Notes under the pieces: generated by a model
Told to the model about the DNA's origin: nothing
Seen by the model: only the letters and a program-made list of their open reading frames with translations
The model's database searches: none
Shown here: piece by piece, positions 19,718 to 30,174 of the stretch
How the letters are laid out: each line of letters opens with the position of its first letter
How positions within the stretch are numbered: the first letter of the stretch is position 1
Source of the DNA: Spiroplasma endosymbiont of Lonchoptera lutea
GTDB lineage: Bacteria; Bacillota_I; Bacilli_A; Mycoplasmatales; Nriv7
NCBI RefSeq assembly: GCF_964019715.1
Contig: NZ_OZ026463.1
Span: 558,001-622,000 of the forward strand
DNA length: 64,000 nucleotides
Reading direction: 5' to 3'
Translations under genes and position numbers: made by a program

Positions 19718-20044
19718 TTAAACTCCTTTAAAATAGTTATAATTTATATCTTTTTTGTTGTTTTCTTTTTCGGCAATGAAAAAGCCTAATAATTCTTGTC
19801 CTTTAATTAACTTGGTTTCATTTTCTTTTTTATTAATTGAAATTATTTGATATTTACTATCTTTTATTATTCCGATGCAAATTGAATTTTCATATTTTCC
19901 TTTATAAACAAATCGCTTTGGAAACCAAATACCGATTTGTTCATTAAATCACGGAATTTTTGGGGCTTTAATAAGCATTGCGTTTTGTGTTTCTTTTAAG
20001 AGATATTTCTTAGTATTTAAGAAAATGTTTTCAATGTTTTTCAT
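19718..20044 (-). CDS. Plectrovirus soluble protein, 108 aa, first gene of the operon
   Basis: No hydrophobic segment. Contains AMLIKAPKIPWFNEQIGIWF and ELLGFFIAEKEN. Starts after AGAGAGG, just downstream of the repeat region 20069-20150. No counterpart in prophage 2. Unknown; a regulator or replication accessory protein is possible by position. Confidence 0.55.
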
Positions 20045-20068
20045 AATAAATTACCTCTCTTATAAATA

Positions 20069-20150
20069 AACTAAGTTATATTAACTAAGTTGTTAGTTAA
20101 CTTAGTTTTTTAAACACTTATATATCGCAGATTTAAGTGTTTAAAAAACT
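20069..20150 (-). promoter_or_regulatory. Plectrovirus control region: three 9-bp repeats and a 17-bp inverted repeat
   Basis: AACTAAGTT occurs at 20069-20077 and 20083-20091 and inverted at 20099-20107. Overlapping this is a perfect 17-bp inverted repeat (20104-20120 with 20134-20150, 13-nt spacer). All lie immediately upstream of the first gene of the minus-strand phage operon. Could be an operator, a terminator or an origin. Confidence 0.5.
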
Positions 20151-20483
20151 TTGTTACTGAATTTTGTTTTTTAATTAGATAAAGATTTTAATAATTTTAA
20201 ACTTAGCATACCCCTATATAGAAATTTTTACACTTTAACATCCGCATCCTACCCTTGGAACTAATTTAATAGCGTGTATATTTTTAGGAAATCTACCCAT
20301 TCATTTTTTTATTGCAAAACGAAACAAATTGCTATAGTTAATAGGATGTTATCTATTAACTGGTAAACTTCTTTTGGTTATGGCGACCACCCACAATTTA
20401 TCGTGCTTTAATACATACCAACATTATTAATTCACTTGTATTTAATTTTCAAAGAACAAATTTTTAACACCTTATAAAATAAA
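20151..20483. other. Intergenic stretch, no gene seen
   Basis: No open frame worth calling on either strand. On the minus strand TTTGTTCTTTGAAAATTAAATA (20444-20465 region) resembles the boxA-like sequence of Firmicute rRNA/tRNA spacers, which fits the nearby tRNA unit. The rest is unassigned. Confidence 0.4.
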
Positions 20484-20507
20484 AAGACAATCATTGCTGA
20501 CTGTCTT
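20484..20507 (-). terminator. Terminator downstream of the tRNA pair
   Basis: AAGACA..TCA pairs with TGA..TGTCTT (one A-C mismatch). On the minus strand TTTTTATTTT follows. Confidence 0.65.
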
Positions 20508-20616
20508 AATACTTATTCAAATCTTTTACCACCTAACAAAACTTTATGCGCCCAAATTATCATAAAAACAAAAAAATCCAACTTTATTGTAAAACTAGAT
20601 TATTTATATCACTTAA

Positions 20617-20692
20617 TGGTGACCCGTACGGGATTTGAACCCGTGAATGCACGCGTGAAAGGCGTGTGTGTTAACCGCTTCACCAACGGGCC
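20617..20692 (-). tRNA. tRNA-Glu (UUC)
   Basis: 76 nt including encoded CCA. Acceptor GGCCCGT/ACGGGTC, anticodon stem-loop CACGCCTTTCACGCGTG region with anticodon TTC, T-loop GGTTCAAATCC. Confidence 0.95.
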
Positions 20693-20698
20693 CTAAAA

Positions 20699-20775
20699 TG
20701 GCGCCTAGTGTAGGGCTTGAACCTACGACCTACCGGTTAACAGCCGGTTGCTCTACCAACTGAGCTAACTAGGCA
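20699..20775 (-). tRNA. tRNA-Asn (GUU)
   Basis: 77 nt including CCA. Acceptor TGCCTAG/CTAGGCG, anticodon GTT in CGGCTGTTAACCG, T-loop GGTTCAAGCCC. Six bases upstream of tRNA-Glu, one transcript. Confidence 0.95.
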
Positions 20776-20826
20776 ATTGTTTAATTCAATCATTTTAAAT
20801 TATATCTACTTTTAATTTTTTTGCAA

Positions 20827-21888
20827 CCTGAAATGTAAAATTAAAAAGGACACTTATATAAAAAACAAATTGTGTTAATTCTATAATTAAGAAAAGAAAG
20901 GAATTAGCACAATGTATAAGTATCTGACTATTGAATCAATAATAGCAATAAAAGAATATAAAAGTTATGGATTTTCTATTCGTAAAATAGCAAAAGCAAT
21001 TGATTATAGTAAATCAACTGTACACAGAGTTTGTAAATTATTAAATCAAAACTTATTACCATTAGAAATATTGAATCAAGTTCAAAAAAATAAACAAAAT
21101 GCAGGTAGAAAATTAATAATTTTAACTTTAACAGAAATTAATACTATCAATCATTTGTTAATTACTAAAAATTATGCTCTTGATATAATTGCTGATTTTT
21201 TAAAGAAAAATAAAATAAAAAATATTTCAACAAAAACTTTATATAACATGTTTAAAACAAATCGAATGGGTTTTGATGAAAAAAATTTATTGAGAAAAGG
21301 CAAAAATAAACCTCATAAACAAAAAGAAACTAGGGGCAGAATTAATAATTGTAAATCTATTCATGAAAGAAATTTAATCATTCCAAATATTAAAAAATAT
21401 ACAAGAATTTGGCCATTTAGAGGGAGATACTATCGTTGGTAAAGATCATAAAAGTTCTATTATTACTTTAGCTGATATATGATCAAAAACCACAATTCCT
21501 TTGAAAACTAAAAATCATAAAGCAGAAAGTATTACACAAAGTATAATAAAATTTATTTCAAAATTAATACCAGGAACAATTAAAACTATTACTTTTGATC
21601 GTGGTAAAGAATTTAGTAAATGAAAATTAATTGAAAAAAATTGTAATGTTAAAATTTATTTTGCAGATGCCGGCAAACCTTGTCAAAGAGGTTTAAATGA
21701 GAACAATAATGGTATTTTAAGAAGATATTTACCAAAATCTACTGATTTATCTTCATATAAACAAAAAGACTTAAATTCTATAGCATTTCAAATTAATTCT
21801 ACACCCAGAAAATCATTATCTTATAAAAGACCAATAGATTTAATACAATTATTTTAAAAAACTGTCCCATTTATATTTACAATTCAGG
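20827..21888 (+). mobile_element. IS-B copy 6, first unit of composite C2
   Basis: 1062 bp, one extra A compared with the consensus. Left flank GCAA, right flank again the inverted interior of another IS-B. Confidence 0.92.
20912..21857 (+). pseudogene. IS-B transposase, copy 6, frameshifted
   Basis: An extra A in the run at about 21392 (ATTAAAAAATATAC for ATTAAAAATATAC) shifts the frame before the first catalytic Asp. The protein ends after 176 aa without the DDE core. Confidence 0.9.
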
Positions 21889-22955
21889 TTTGGAATGATT
21901 AAATTTCTTTCATGAATAGATTTACAATTATTAATTCTGCCCCTAGTTTCTTTTTGTTTATGAGGTTTATTTTTGCCTTTTCTCAATAAATTTTTTTCAT
22001 CAAAACCCATTCGATTTGTTTTAAACATGTTATATAAAGTTTTTGTTGAAATATTTTTTATTTTATTTTTCTTTAAAAAATCAGCAATTATATCAAGAGC
22101 ATAATTTTTAGTAATTAACAAATGATTGATAGTATTAATTTCTGTTAAAGTTAAAATTATTAATTTTCTACCTGCATTTTGTTTATTTTTTTGAACTTGA
22201 TTCAATATTTCTAATGGTAATAAGTTTTGATTTAATAATTTACAAACTCTGTGTACAGTTGATTTACTATAATAATCAATTGCTTTTGCTATTTTACGAA
22301 TAGAAAATCCATAACTTTTATATTCTTTTATTGCTATTATTGATTCAATAGTCAGATACTTATACATTGTGCTAATTCCTTTCTTTTCTTAATTATAGAA
22401 TTAACACAATTTGTTTTTTATATAAGTGTCCTTTTTAATTTTACATTTCAGGAAATATTAAAAATATACAAGAATTTGGCCATTTAGAGGGAGATACTAT
22501 CGTTGGTAAAGATCATAAAAGTTCTATTATTACTTTAGCTTATATATGATCAAAAACCACAATTCCTTTGAAAACTAAAAATCATAAAGCAGAAAGTATT
22601 ACACAAAGTATAATAAAATTTATTTCAAAATTAATACCAGGAACAATTAAAACTATTACTTTTGATCGTGGTAAAGAATTTAGTAAATGAAAATTAATTG
22701 AAAAAAATTGTAATGTTAAAATTTATTTTGCAGATGCTGGCAAACCTTGTCAAAGAGGTTTAAATGAGAACAATAATGGTATTTTAAGAAGATATTTACC
22801 AAAATCTACTGATTTATCTTCATATAAACAAAAAGACTTAAATTCTATAGCATTTCAAATTAATTCTACACCCAGAAAATCATTATCTTATAAAAGACCA
22901 ATAGATTTAATACAATTATTTTAAAAAACTGTCCCATTTATATTTACAATTCAGG
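21889..22955. mobile_element. IS-B split into inverted halves, second unit of composite C2
   Basis: 21889-22452 is the first 564 bp on the minus strand (with an extra codon, IDYYSK for IDYSK). 22453-22955 is the last 503 bp on the plus strand. The sum is one IS-B plus 3 bp plus that codon; AAA lies at both break ends. Break position differs from composite C1. Confidence 0.9.
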
Positions 22956-23007
22956 TATTGAAAAAGAAAATATTACCAAAATATTAAATGAAAAGGAGAG
23001 CAAAAAT

Positions 23008-24046
23008 ATGGACAATAGTAATAATAATATTTTTTTATGTTTAGCAAATCGCGTAATAAAAATAAAAGGAAAACCGTTAACAGCTCAAGAAATTTGAGAT
23101 GTTGGTAACGAATTAAAAGCAACTAATGCTATTAATTAATACACATTTAAAAGATATGAGTCCAATTTTAAGAATAGCAATCGCATTAAATACCGATATT
23201 GTCAATAATCCAGATTCAAATTTTATTTGATATCGTGAGTCTGGTAAGTTCGCTTTAAAGAATGAAAGCAATATAACAGAAAGGTTGGAACCAATTGACA
23301 AAACATCAAAAGCAAAAGCACTTGAAAATACTAATGATGAATGTTGTACAAAACAACTTGAAGAAGATGGAAATATTAAATTGGATAAAGCAAGAAATCA
23401 CTCTGTATTTAATGAAAGAGATTTACATTCCGTTGTTGTCAAATTTTTACATAATTCTGCTTTTAATATTTCTAGTAAAACAATTTTTCATGAACTTTCA
23501 AGTAAAAAAGTTTCTGGTAAAAATAAATGATTGCATCCTGATATTGTTGGCGTTCATTTTCCATTTAATGATTTTAGTAAAAAAACTTTAAAGTTACAAA
23601 AGGAATATTTAGGATCTTTGAAAACAAAGTTTTATTCATTTGAATTAAAAAAAGAATTAAGTTTTGCTAATCTTCGTGAATCTTATTTTCAAGCAGTATC
23701 AAATTCATCTTGAGCCAATGAAGGGTATTTAGTAGCCTTAAAAATTTCTGAAAGTAATGACTTTATTAATGAATTAAAAAGACTTAATGATGCTTTTAAT
23801 ATTGGTGTTATTAAGCTAAATCCTAATAATATTAAGCAAAGTATTATTTTATTTCTAGCAAAAGAAAAAGAAACTCTTGATTGAGCAACAATTGATCGCT
23901 TAGTTACTGAAAATTCTGATTTTAAAGATTTTGTTAGAATTGTTATTCAATCATTACAAGCAAATACCATTGTTGGTAATTTTGATAAGGTACTAACAGA
24001 TGCCGAATATGAAAATTATATTAATGAAAAACATATTAAAGAATAA
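23008..24046 (+). pseudogene. HARE-HTH / HrgA-like protein (COG2958 type), 4-bp frameshift
   Basis: ATG 23008 follows AAAAGGAGAGC. The N-terminus (GKPLTAQEIWDVGNELK) is a HARE/winged-helix type domain. The larger C-terminal part (HPDIVGVHFPF, KFYSFELKKELSFANLRESYFQAVSNSSWANEGYLVA) resembles HrgA-type proteins linked with restriction loci; that link is family knowledge from memory. The frame breaks at about 23125: ATTAATTAATACA contains a 4-bp TTAA-type duplication, and removing 4 bp restores 344 residues. Upstream, the open frame runs back into IS-B, so a preceding gene may have been destroyed. Confidence 0.55.
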
Positions 24047-24061
24047 TAAAATATTTGAATT

Positions 24062-24094
24062 AAGCATATTTTCTATTTAATAGAAAATATGCTT
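24062..24094 (+). terminator. Terminator of the HrgA-like gene
   Basis: 15-bp perfect stem AAGCATATTTTCTAT / ATAGAAAATATGCTT with a 3-nt loop, then TTCTTTTATG. Confidence 0.75.
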
Positions 24095-24132
24095 TCTTTT
24101 ATGCTAAAATTAGTAATAACGGTGGTAAAGAT

Positions 24133-24540
24133 ATGGAAAAAAATTCACAGCATAATATAAGAGAAAGCATAATTTTTTTTATCTATCAACAACAATTATT
24201 AAATTATGACTTAGAAACAATTATTAAAGAAATTAAAGAAAATGAAGAAGATTTTAATACGGAAATTACTAATAATTTAATCCATCTTTTCGAACAACGA
24301 GAAATTATAATTAAAATTATTAATAAGTACTTAAAAGTAGGGTGACATTTTTCTAAATTATCTAATTTAGAGCAAGGGATTTTATTGTGAGCAACTTATG
24401 AATTACTGATTTTAAAAGAAAATTCAGCAATTATTATTAATGAAGCAGTTCTTGTTACTAAAAAGTATTTCATCAATAGTGAATATAAATATATTAATGG
24501 CATTTTGCAAAGTATTGCTGATAATGAGAAAAAAAACTAA
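24133..24540 (+). CDS. nusB: Transcription antitermination factor NusB, 135 aa
   Basis: All-helical small protein of NusB length. It opens with HNIRESIIFFIYQQQL, the RNA-binding Arg-helix in degenerate form, and ends with ILLWATYELL and INEAVLVTKKYFINSEYKYINGIL, the best conserved NusB block (INEAV..AK.F.....FINGVL). It binds boxA RNA with NusE/S10 in rRNA antitermination. First gene of a three-gene unit ending with tlyA, the order nusB...tlyA known from Firmicutes. TGA-coded Trp at LLWATYE. Confidence 0.85.
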
Positions 24541-24554
24541 CAAGGATGACAACT

Positions 24555-25292
24555 ATGGAAAATGAATTATTGAAGAAATCTATTAAATTAGCAAAGAAAA
24601 CATTAATTAAAACCATAAAACAAACCAATAATCCAGAAATTATCCAAGATGGTTTGTATATTTTAAATGTTGTTACTAAACATAGTATTTTTATGCAAGC
24701 ATTAGGTCTATTAATTGTTAATGAAAAATTAAGTCCCGAGTTATTTATTCGTCATTTAATTTCTTGCAAAGCTATAGTTTGTAGTCAAATTTATCTTTTT
24801 GATTTAGAAATTAAAAAAATTAAAAATCTGAAAGTAATTAATGAATTTTTTCAAAACTTAGCAGTTAGTTCTGCAATTAAATCACCAATTGAATTACAAT
24901 TACAAGATACCTATAATAGTAAAATTAAAAATATTGACGAGTTAAAAGGTTTAGAATTAATAAGAAATGAAAAATTTTATCTTCTCGCCCATCTGATTGG
25001 TAATTCATTTGAATCGGTAGCAATTTTTAATCACAAAGAAAATAACAAAACTTATTATTATAATTTTGGTTTTTATTTAGCATTATATTTTTTATTACAT
25101 CGTGAAACCTTAGCCCGAAAAGCTAAAATTCCTTCTTTATTAGACCAATTACCAACACAAAATCTTTTAATTGTAAAGCTTAATATTATGGAAAAATATA
25201 TTAATGCTATTGCTACAATATATCCTTTAGAATTTAACGAATTTATTATCCTCAATAACAAATCAATAAACAAAATGAAAAATTTATCGTAA
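24555..25292 (+). CDS. Unknown helical protein in the position of ispA, 245 aa
   Basis: ATG 24555 is preferred over 24546 because AAGGA then has proper spacing. In Firmicutes the interval between nusB and tlyA normally carries polyprenyl (farnesyl/geranylgeranyl) diphosphate synthase. This protein is helical and of near-family size, and GLELIRNEKFYLLAHLIG could be a relic of such a fold. The DDxxD substrate-binding motifs are absent, so it is either a highly degenerate, probably non-catalytic relative or something unrelated. It lies between nusB (14 bp) and tlyA (13 bp), in one operon. Confidence 0.5.
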   Translation: MENELLKKSIKLAKKTLIKTIKQTNNPEIIQDGLYILNVVTKHSIFMQALGLLIVNEKLSPELFIRHLISCKAIVCSQIYLFDLEIKKIKNLKVINEFFQNLAVSSAIKSPIELQLQDTYNSKIKNIDELKGLELIRNEKFYLLAHLIGNSFESVAIFNHKENNKTYYYNFGFYLALYFLLHRETLARKAKIPSLLDQLPTQNLLIVKLNIMEKYINAIATIYPLEFNEFIILNNKSINKMKNLS

Positions 25293-25305
25293 GTGAAGAA
25301 CAACA

Positions 25306-26121
25306 ATGAAAAAAATCCGATTAGATATATTATTAGTTCAAAAAGAATTATTTCATTCTCGAACTGAAGCTCAAAGTGCCATTATTAATCATCAAGTACT
25401 TGTAAATGAGGAATTAATTATTAAGTCAGGAACTTTAGTTGCCCTTAACAGTATTATTAGAATAAAAAAACAAGATAATCAATTTGTTTCTCGTGGGGGA
25501 TATAAATTAAGTAAAGCTCTTAAAGCGTTTAATATCAATTTAGAAAATCTTGTATGTTTAGATATCGGTTCTTCTACGGGTGGTTTTACTGATTGTATGT
25601 TACAAAATCAAGCAAAATTGGTTTATAGTTTAGATGTCGGTACTAATCAATTAGCTTGAAAATTACGAATTCACCCCCAAGTAATTGTTATGGAAAACAC
25701 TAATTTTCGTTATGTTAAGAAAGAAATGTTTAAAAATAATATTAGTTTTTGTGCTATTGATGTTGCCTTTATTTCATTAACAAAAATTATTCCGGTTTTA
25801 ACAGAAATTTTAATGCCCCAAGGTCAATTAGTTTGTTTAATTAAACCACAATTTGAAAGTAGGAAAACGCAAATTGAAAAGGGGGGCGTTGTTAAAAACC
25901 CCATAGTGCATTATCAAGTATTAAATAATTTAATTGCTTTTTTTAAAGAATATGGTTTTTCTTTACAAGGTTTAATTTATAGTCCAATCGTTGGCCACAA
26001 GAAAGGAAATATTGAATATTTAGCTCATTTATCTTTCAATAACCTTTTACAAAGCAAAGAAATTAATGTTATAAAATTAGTAGATGATGCTTTTAATACC
26101 CTTAAAAATCCCACCAAATAG
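25306..26121 (+). CDS. tlyA: TlyA-family rRNA 2'-O-methyltransferase / S4-domain protein, 271 aa
   Basis: N-terminal S4 RNA-binding domain (RLDILLVQKELFHSRTEA...VLVNE), then SRGGYKLSKAL, a TlyA signature, and the SAM-binding motif LDIGSSTGGFTDCML (about 86-100). Downstream DVAFISL and LIKPQFE are conserved catalytic-face motifs, with GHKKGNIEYLAHL near the end. Family members methylate 16S/23S rRNA (C1409/C1920 in mycobacteria). Full length, last gene of the nusB unit; IS-B copy 7 begins 11 bp after its stop. Confidence 0.9.
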
Positions 26122-26132
26122 ATTTTATATTA

Positions 26133-27193
26133 CCTGAATTGTAAATATAAATGGGACAGTTTTTTAAAATAATTGTATTAAATCTATTGGTCTTTTATAA
26201 GATAATGATTTTCTGGATGTAGAATTAATTTGAAATGCTATAGAATTTAAGTCTTTTTGTTTATATGAAGATAAATCAGTAGATTTTGGTAAATATCTTC
26301 TTAAAATACCATTATTGTTCTCATTTAAACCTCTTTGACAAGGTTTGCCGGCATCTGCAAAATAAATTTTAACATTACAATTTTTTTCAATTAATTTTCA
26401 TTTACTAAATTCTTTACCACGATCAAAAGTAATAGTTTTAATTGTTCCTGGTATTAATTTTGAAATAAATTTTATTATACTTTGTGTAATACTTTCTGCT
26501 TTATGATTTTTAGTTTTCAAAGGAATTGTGGTTTTTGATCATATATCAGCTAAAGTAATAATAGAACTTTTATGATCTTTACCAACGATAGTATCTCCCT
26601 CTAAATGGCCAAATTCTTGTATATTTTTAATATTTGGAATGATTAAATTTCTTTCATGAATAGATTTACAATTATTAATTCTGCCCCTAGTTTCTTTTTG
26701 TTTATGAGGTTTATTTTTGCCTTTTCTCAATAAATTTTTTTCATCAAAACCCATTCGATTTGTTTTAAACATGTTATATAAAGTTTTTGTTGAAATATTT
26801 TTTATTTTATTTTTCTTTAAAAAATCAGCAATTATATCAAGAGCATAATTTTTAGTAATTAACAAATGATTGATAGTATTAATTTCTGTTAAAGTTAAAA
26901 TTATTAATTTTCTACCTGCATTTTGTTTATTTTTTTGAACTTGATTCAATATTTCTAATGGTAATAAGTTTTGATTTAATAATTTACAAACTCTGTGTAC
27001 AGTTGATTTACTATAATCAATTGCTTTTGCTATTTTACGAATAGAAAATCCATAACTTTTATATTCTTTTATTGCTATTATTGATTCAATAGTCAGATAC
27101 TTATACATTGTGCTAATTCCTTTCTTTTCTTAATTATAGAATTAACACAATTTGTTTTTTATATAAGTGTCCTTTTTAATTTTACATTTCAAG
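26133..27193 (-). mobile_element. IS-B copy 7, between tlyA and dinB
   Basis: 1061 bp. The left-end terminus carries one change (CATTTCAAG instead of CATTTCAGG on the plus strand at 27192). Flanks (ATTA, TTCT) do not match. The terminal mutation may impair its transposition. Confidence 0.88.
26164..27108 (-). CDS. IS-B transposase, copy 7
   Basis: Intact 314-aa consensus frame. Confidence 0.88.
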
Positions 27194-27216
27194 TTCTAAA
27201 AAGGATAAGTTAAAAG

Positions 27217-28461
27217 ATGAAAGTAATATTTTATATTGATATGAATGCTTTTTTTGCTAGTTGTCATCAAGTTATTGATCCAAGGATTGTTTCCAAACCT
27301 ATTGTTGTTAGTAGTCAATCCAGAAGAGCAATTGTTGCTTCAGCTAACTATGAAGCGAGAAAATATAATATTAAAACTGCCATGCCCTTATATCAAGCAA
27401 AAGCGTTATGTCCGACATTAATTTGTATTAACATCAATCGTAAACTTTATATTGAGTATTCACATAAAATTTTCAATTTATTAGTAAATAATTTTACCAA
27501 TAAAGTAGAAATAACTTCGATTGATGAATACTGTTTAGACGCAACTAATATTTATCTTCAATACAATAATGCATTTGAATGTGCTAAAGCAATCCAAAAC
27601 AATATTTTAAATTCATTAAATTTACCTTGTAGTATTGGAATTTCTTATAACAAATTTTTAGCTAAAATGGCATCAAAAGTTAATAAACCATTAGGAATAT
27701 TTATTTTTAAACCTCATAATATCAAAACTAAACTATGACCACTAGATATTAAAGAACTATCTGGTATCGGCAAAAAAACAACTGAAAAATTAAAAAATAT
27801 TAATATTAATACTATTGGTGACTTTGCAAATAGCACTAATAACTGAGCTTTACAAGAAATAATAGGGAAAGGTTATTTTGTTCTTCAACAAATAGCTCTT
27901 GGAAAAACATCAAACATTAATGATCAGATTAATTTTCAAGAGCAAAAATCAATTAGTCATGATTTAACATTTGAATATGATACTGAAAATATTGATGAAA
28001 TTAAACAATATTTATTAGATTTAACTTGCAAAGTTGTTAGTCGTGCTAAAAGTAATTCATTAGTAGGGAAGATAATTACTTTCGCTTTCAAAACTAATCG
28101 TACTCAGTGAACATCTAAACGAATTTCATTAACTGATTATACCAATGATATTGATACCATTTATTCCTCGGTTTTATATTTATTTGAAACCATTTGAAAC
28201 TATCATTCAATTCGTGCCATTAGAATTAATTTAGGAAAAACAGTTAATCAATATGACTTAAATATCCAACTTGAATTATTTAATCCCGCATTATCATCCG
28301 AGAAAAAATCACAAATGACCTTACAAGAGACAATAATTAAAAAAATAAATAGACAATGAAAACAAGAAATTAGTATGACTGGTAAAAAATATTTAGACAA
28401 AATTTATTCTAAAAACAATAATAGCTATGCTACTAAAAATAAAACTAAAAAATATAAATAA
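27217..28461 (+). CDS. dinB: Y-family DNA polymerase (DinB / Pol IV type), 414 aa
   Basis: Begins MKVIFYIDMNAFFASCHQV, with the catalytic Asp in YIDMNAFFA, and ITSIDEYCLD carries the second catalytic pair (about 105-113). YEARKYNIKTAMPLYQA and SIGISYNKFLAKMASKVNKP are typical of the family. A helix-hairpin-helix (LSGIGKKTTEKLKN) and a little-finger domain follow. Performs error-prone translesion synthesis. No clear beta-clamp motif recognised at the C-terminus, which is basic. The ribosome site AAAGGATAAG lies between IS-B copy 7 and the start, so any native promoter must be short or supplied by the IS. Confidence 0.92.
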
Positions 28462-29112
28462 TAATAAATGCCAAATTGTAAAGTTAAGTGCAACTAAATT
28501 ATTTTTCTAACCAAATATTCGATTGGCGAAAGATAATTTAGTATTTTTCTTGGTCTTTGGTTTAAAGACAATATAAATTTATGAACTGCATTTTTAGTAG
28601 TGTTTGAAAAATTAAATTTTTTAGGAAATTTTTCTCTAATTAAACCATTAGTATTTTCATTAGTACCTCTTTGTCAAGGTGAATATGCATCAGCAAAATA
28701 AATTTTCACATTTAAATTTTTTTCAAGTTGTTGTCAATTAGCAAATTCTTTACCCCTATCAAATGTTATAGTCTTAACAAGATTATTTGGAAGAATTGAT
28801 AAATAATGACTAATATTTTTGTTAATAACTTTAGTAGTTCTATTTTCAACTAATATTACTAAAGTAAATCTTGATGTTCTTTCAACTAAAGTTATTAAAC
28901 ATGATTTACTTTTACCTCGTGATGATACTACAGTATCACCTTCTCAATGGCCAAGAGTTATGCGATTATTAACATTTCGTTCTTTAATGGATTTACCATT
29001 AAATTTACCCCGATTTTCTTGAGATTTTCGTTTCTTACCTTTTCTTCTTAAATTTTTACTAGTAACCTTTTCAAGTAATCCAGAATAAATTCAATTGTAA
29101 ATTGTTTTAAAA

Positions 29113-30174
29113 CCTGAATTGTAAATATAAATGGGACAGTTTTTTAAAATAATTGTATTAAATCTATTGGTCTTTTATAAGATAATGATTTTCTGGGTGT
29201 AGAATTAATTTGAAATGCTATAGAATTTAAGTCTTTTTGTTTATATGAAGATAAATCAGTAGATTTTGGTAAATATCTTCTTAAAATACCATTATTGTTC
29301 TCATTTAAACCTCTTTGACAAGGTTTTCCGGCATCTGCAAAATAAATTTTAACATTACAATTTTTTTCAATTAATTTTCATTTACTAAATTCTTTACCAC
29401 GATCAAAAGTAATAGTTTTAATTGTTCCTGGTATTAATTTTGAAATAAATTTTATTATACTTTGTGTAATACTTTCTGCTTTATGATTTTTAGTTTTCAA
29501 AGGAATTGTGGTTTTTGATCATATATCAGCTAAAGTAATAATAGAACTTTTATGATCTTTACCAACGATAGTATCTCCCTCTAAATGGCCAAATTCTTGT
29601 ATATTTTTAATATTTGGAATGATTAAATTTCTTTCATGAATAGATTTACAATTATTAATTCTGCCCCTAGTTTCTTTTTGTTTATGAGGTTTATTTTTGC
29701 CTTTTCTCAATAAATTTTTTTCATCAAAACCCATTCGATTTGTTTTAAACATGTTATATAAAGTTTTTGTTGAAATATTTTTTATTTTATTTTTCTTTAA
29801 AAAATCAGCAATTATATCAAGAGCATAATTTTTAGTAATTAACAAATGATTGATAGTATTAATTTCTGTTAAAGTTAAAATTATTAATTTTCTATCTGCA
29901 TTTTGTTTATTTTTTTGAACTTGATTCAATATTTCTAATGGTAATAAGTTTTGATTTAATAATTTACAAACTCTGTGTACAGTTGATTTACTATAATCAA
30001 TTGCTTTTGCTATTTTACGAATAGAAAATCCATAACTTTTATATTCTTTTATTGCTATTATTGATTCAATAGTCAGATACTTATACATTGTGCTAATTCC
30101 TTTCTTTTCTTAATTATAGAATTAACACAATTTGTTTTTTATATTAAGTGTCCTTTTTAATTTTACATTTCAGG
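29113..30174 (-). mobile_element. IS-B copy 8, nested in IS-A copy 2
   Basis: 1062 bp (an extra T in ATATTAAGTG outside the gene). Target duplication AAAA. The insertion point lies within 3 bp of the point where IS-B copy 2 cuts another IS-A (9326). Confidence 0.93.
29144..30088 (-). CDS. IS-B transposase, copy 8
   Basis: 314-aa frame, open throughout. Gly is replaced by Asp in KQNAGRKL (KQNADRKL). Confidence 0.88.

Larger units (their letters stand above)
15941..20150 (-). mobile_element. Plectrovirus prophage fragment 2 (structural genes, minus strand)
   Basis: Twelve short overlapping genes in the order expected of SpV1/SVTS2-type filamentous phages: small membrane proteins, coat, Zot-like ATPase, then the adsorption protein, which is cut by composite C1. 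The upstream end carries a promoter-like region with repeats (20069-20150). No rep is attached, so this is not simply the other half of fragment 1. Confidence 0.85.

Noticed and set aside
12734-20150. One plectrovirus split and inverted by IS-B recombination
   Set aside because: The 3' half of rep is not found upstream of the minus-strand operon and the operon has its own control region, so two separate prophage fragments fit better.
20340-20420. Possible structured RNA (GGTTATGGCGACCACCC region)
   Set aside because: No tRNA, 5S, tmRNA, SRP or RNase P pattern could be recognised, and pairing is limited.
23285-23591. Overlapping 81-aa and 98-aa plus-strand ORFs
   Set aside because: The first is a piece of the HrgA-like frame split by TGA-Trp; the second is an out-of-frame shadow.
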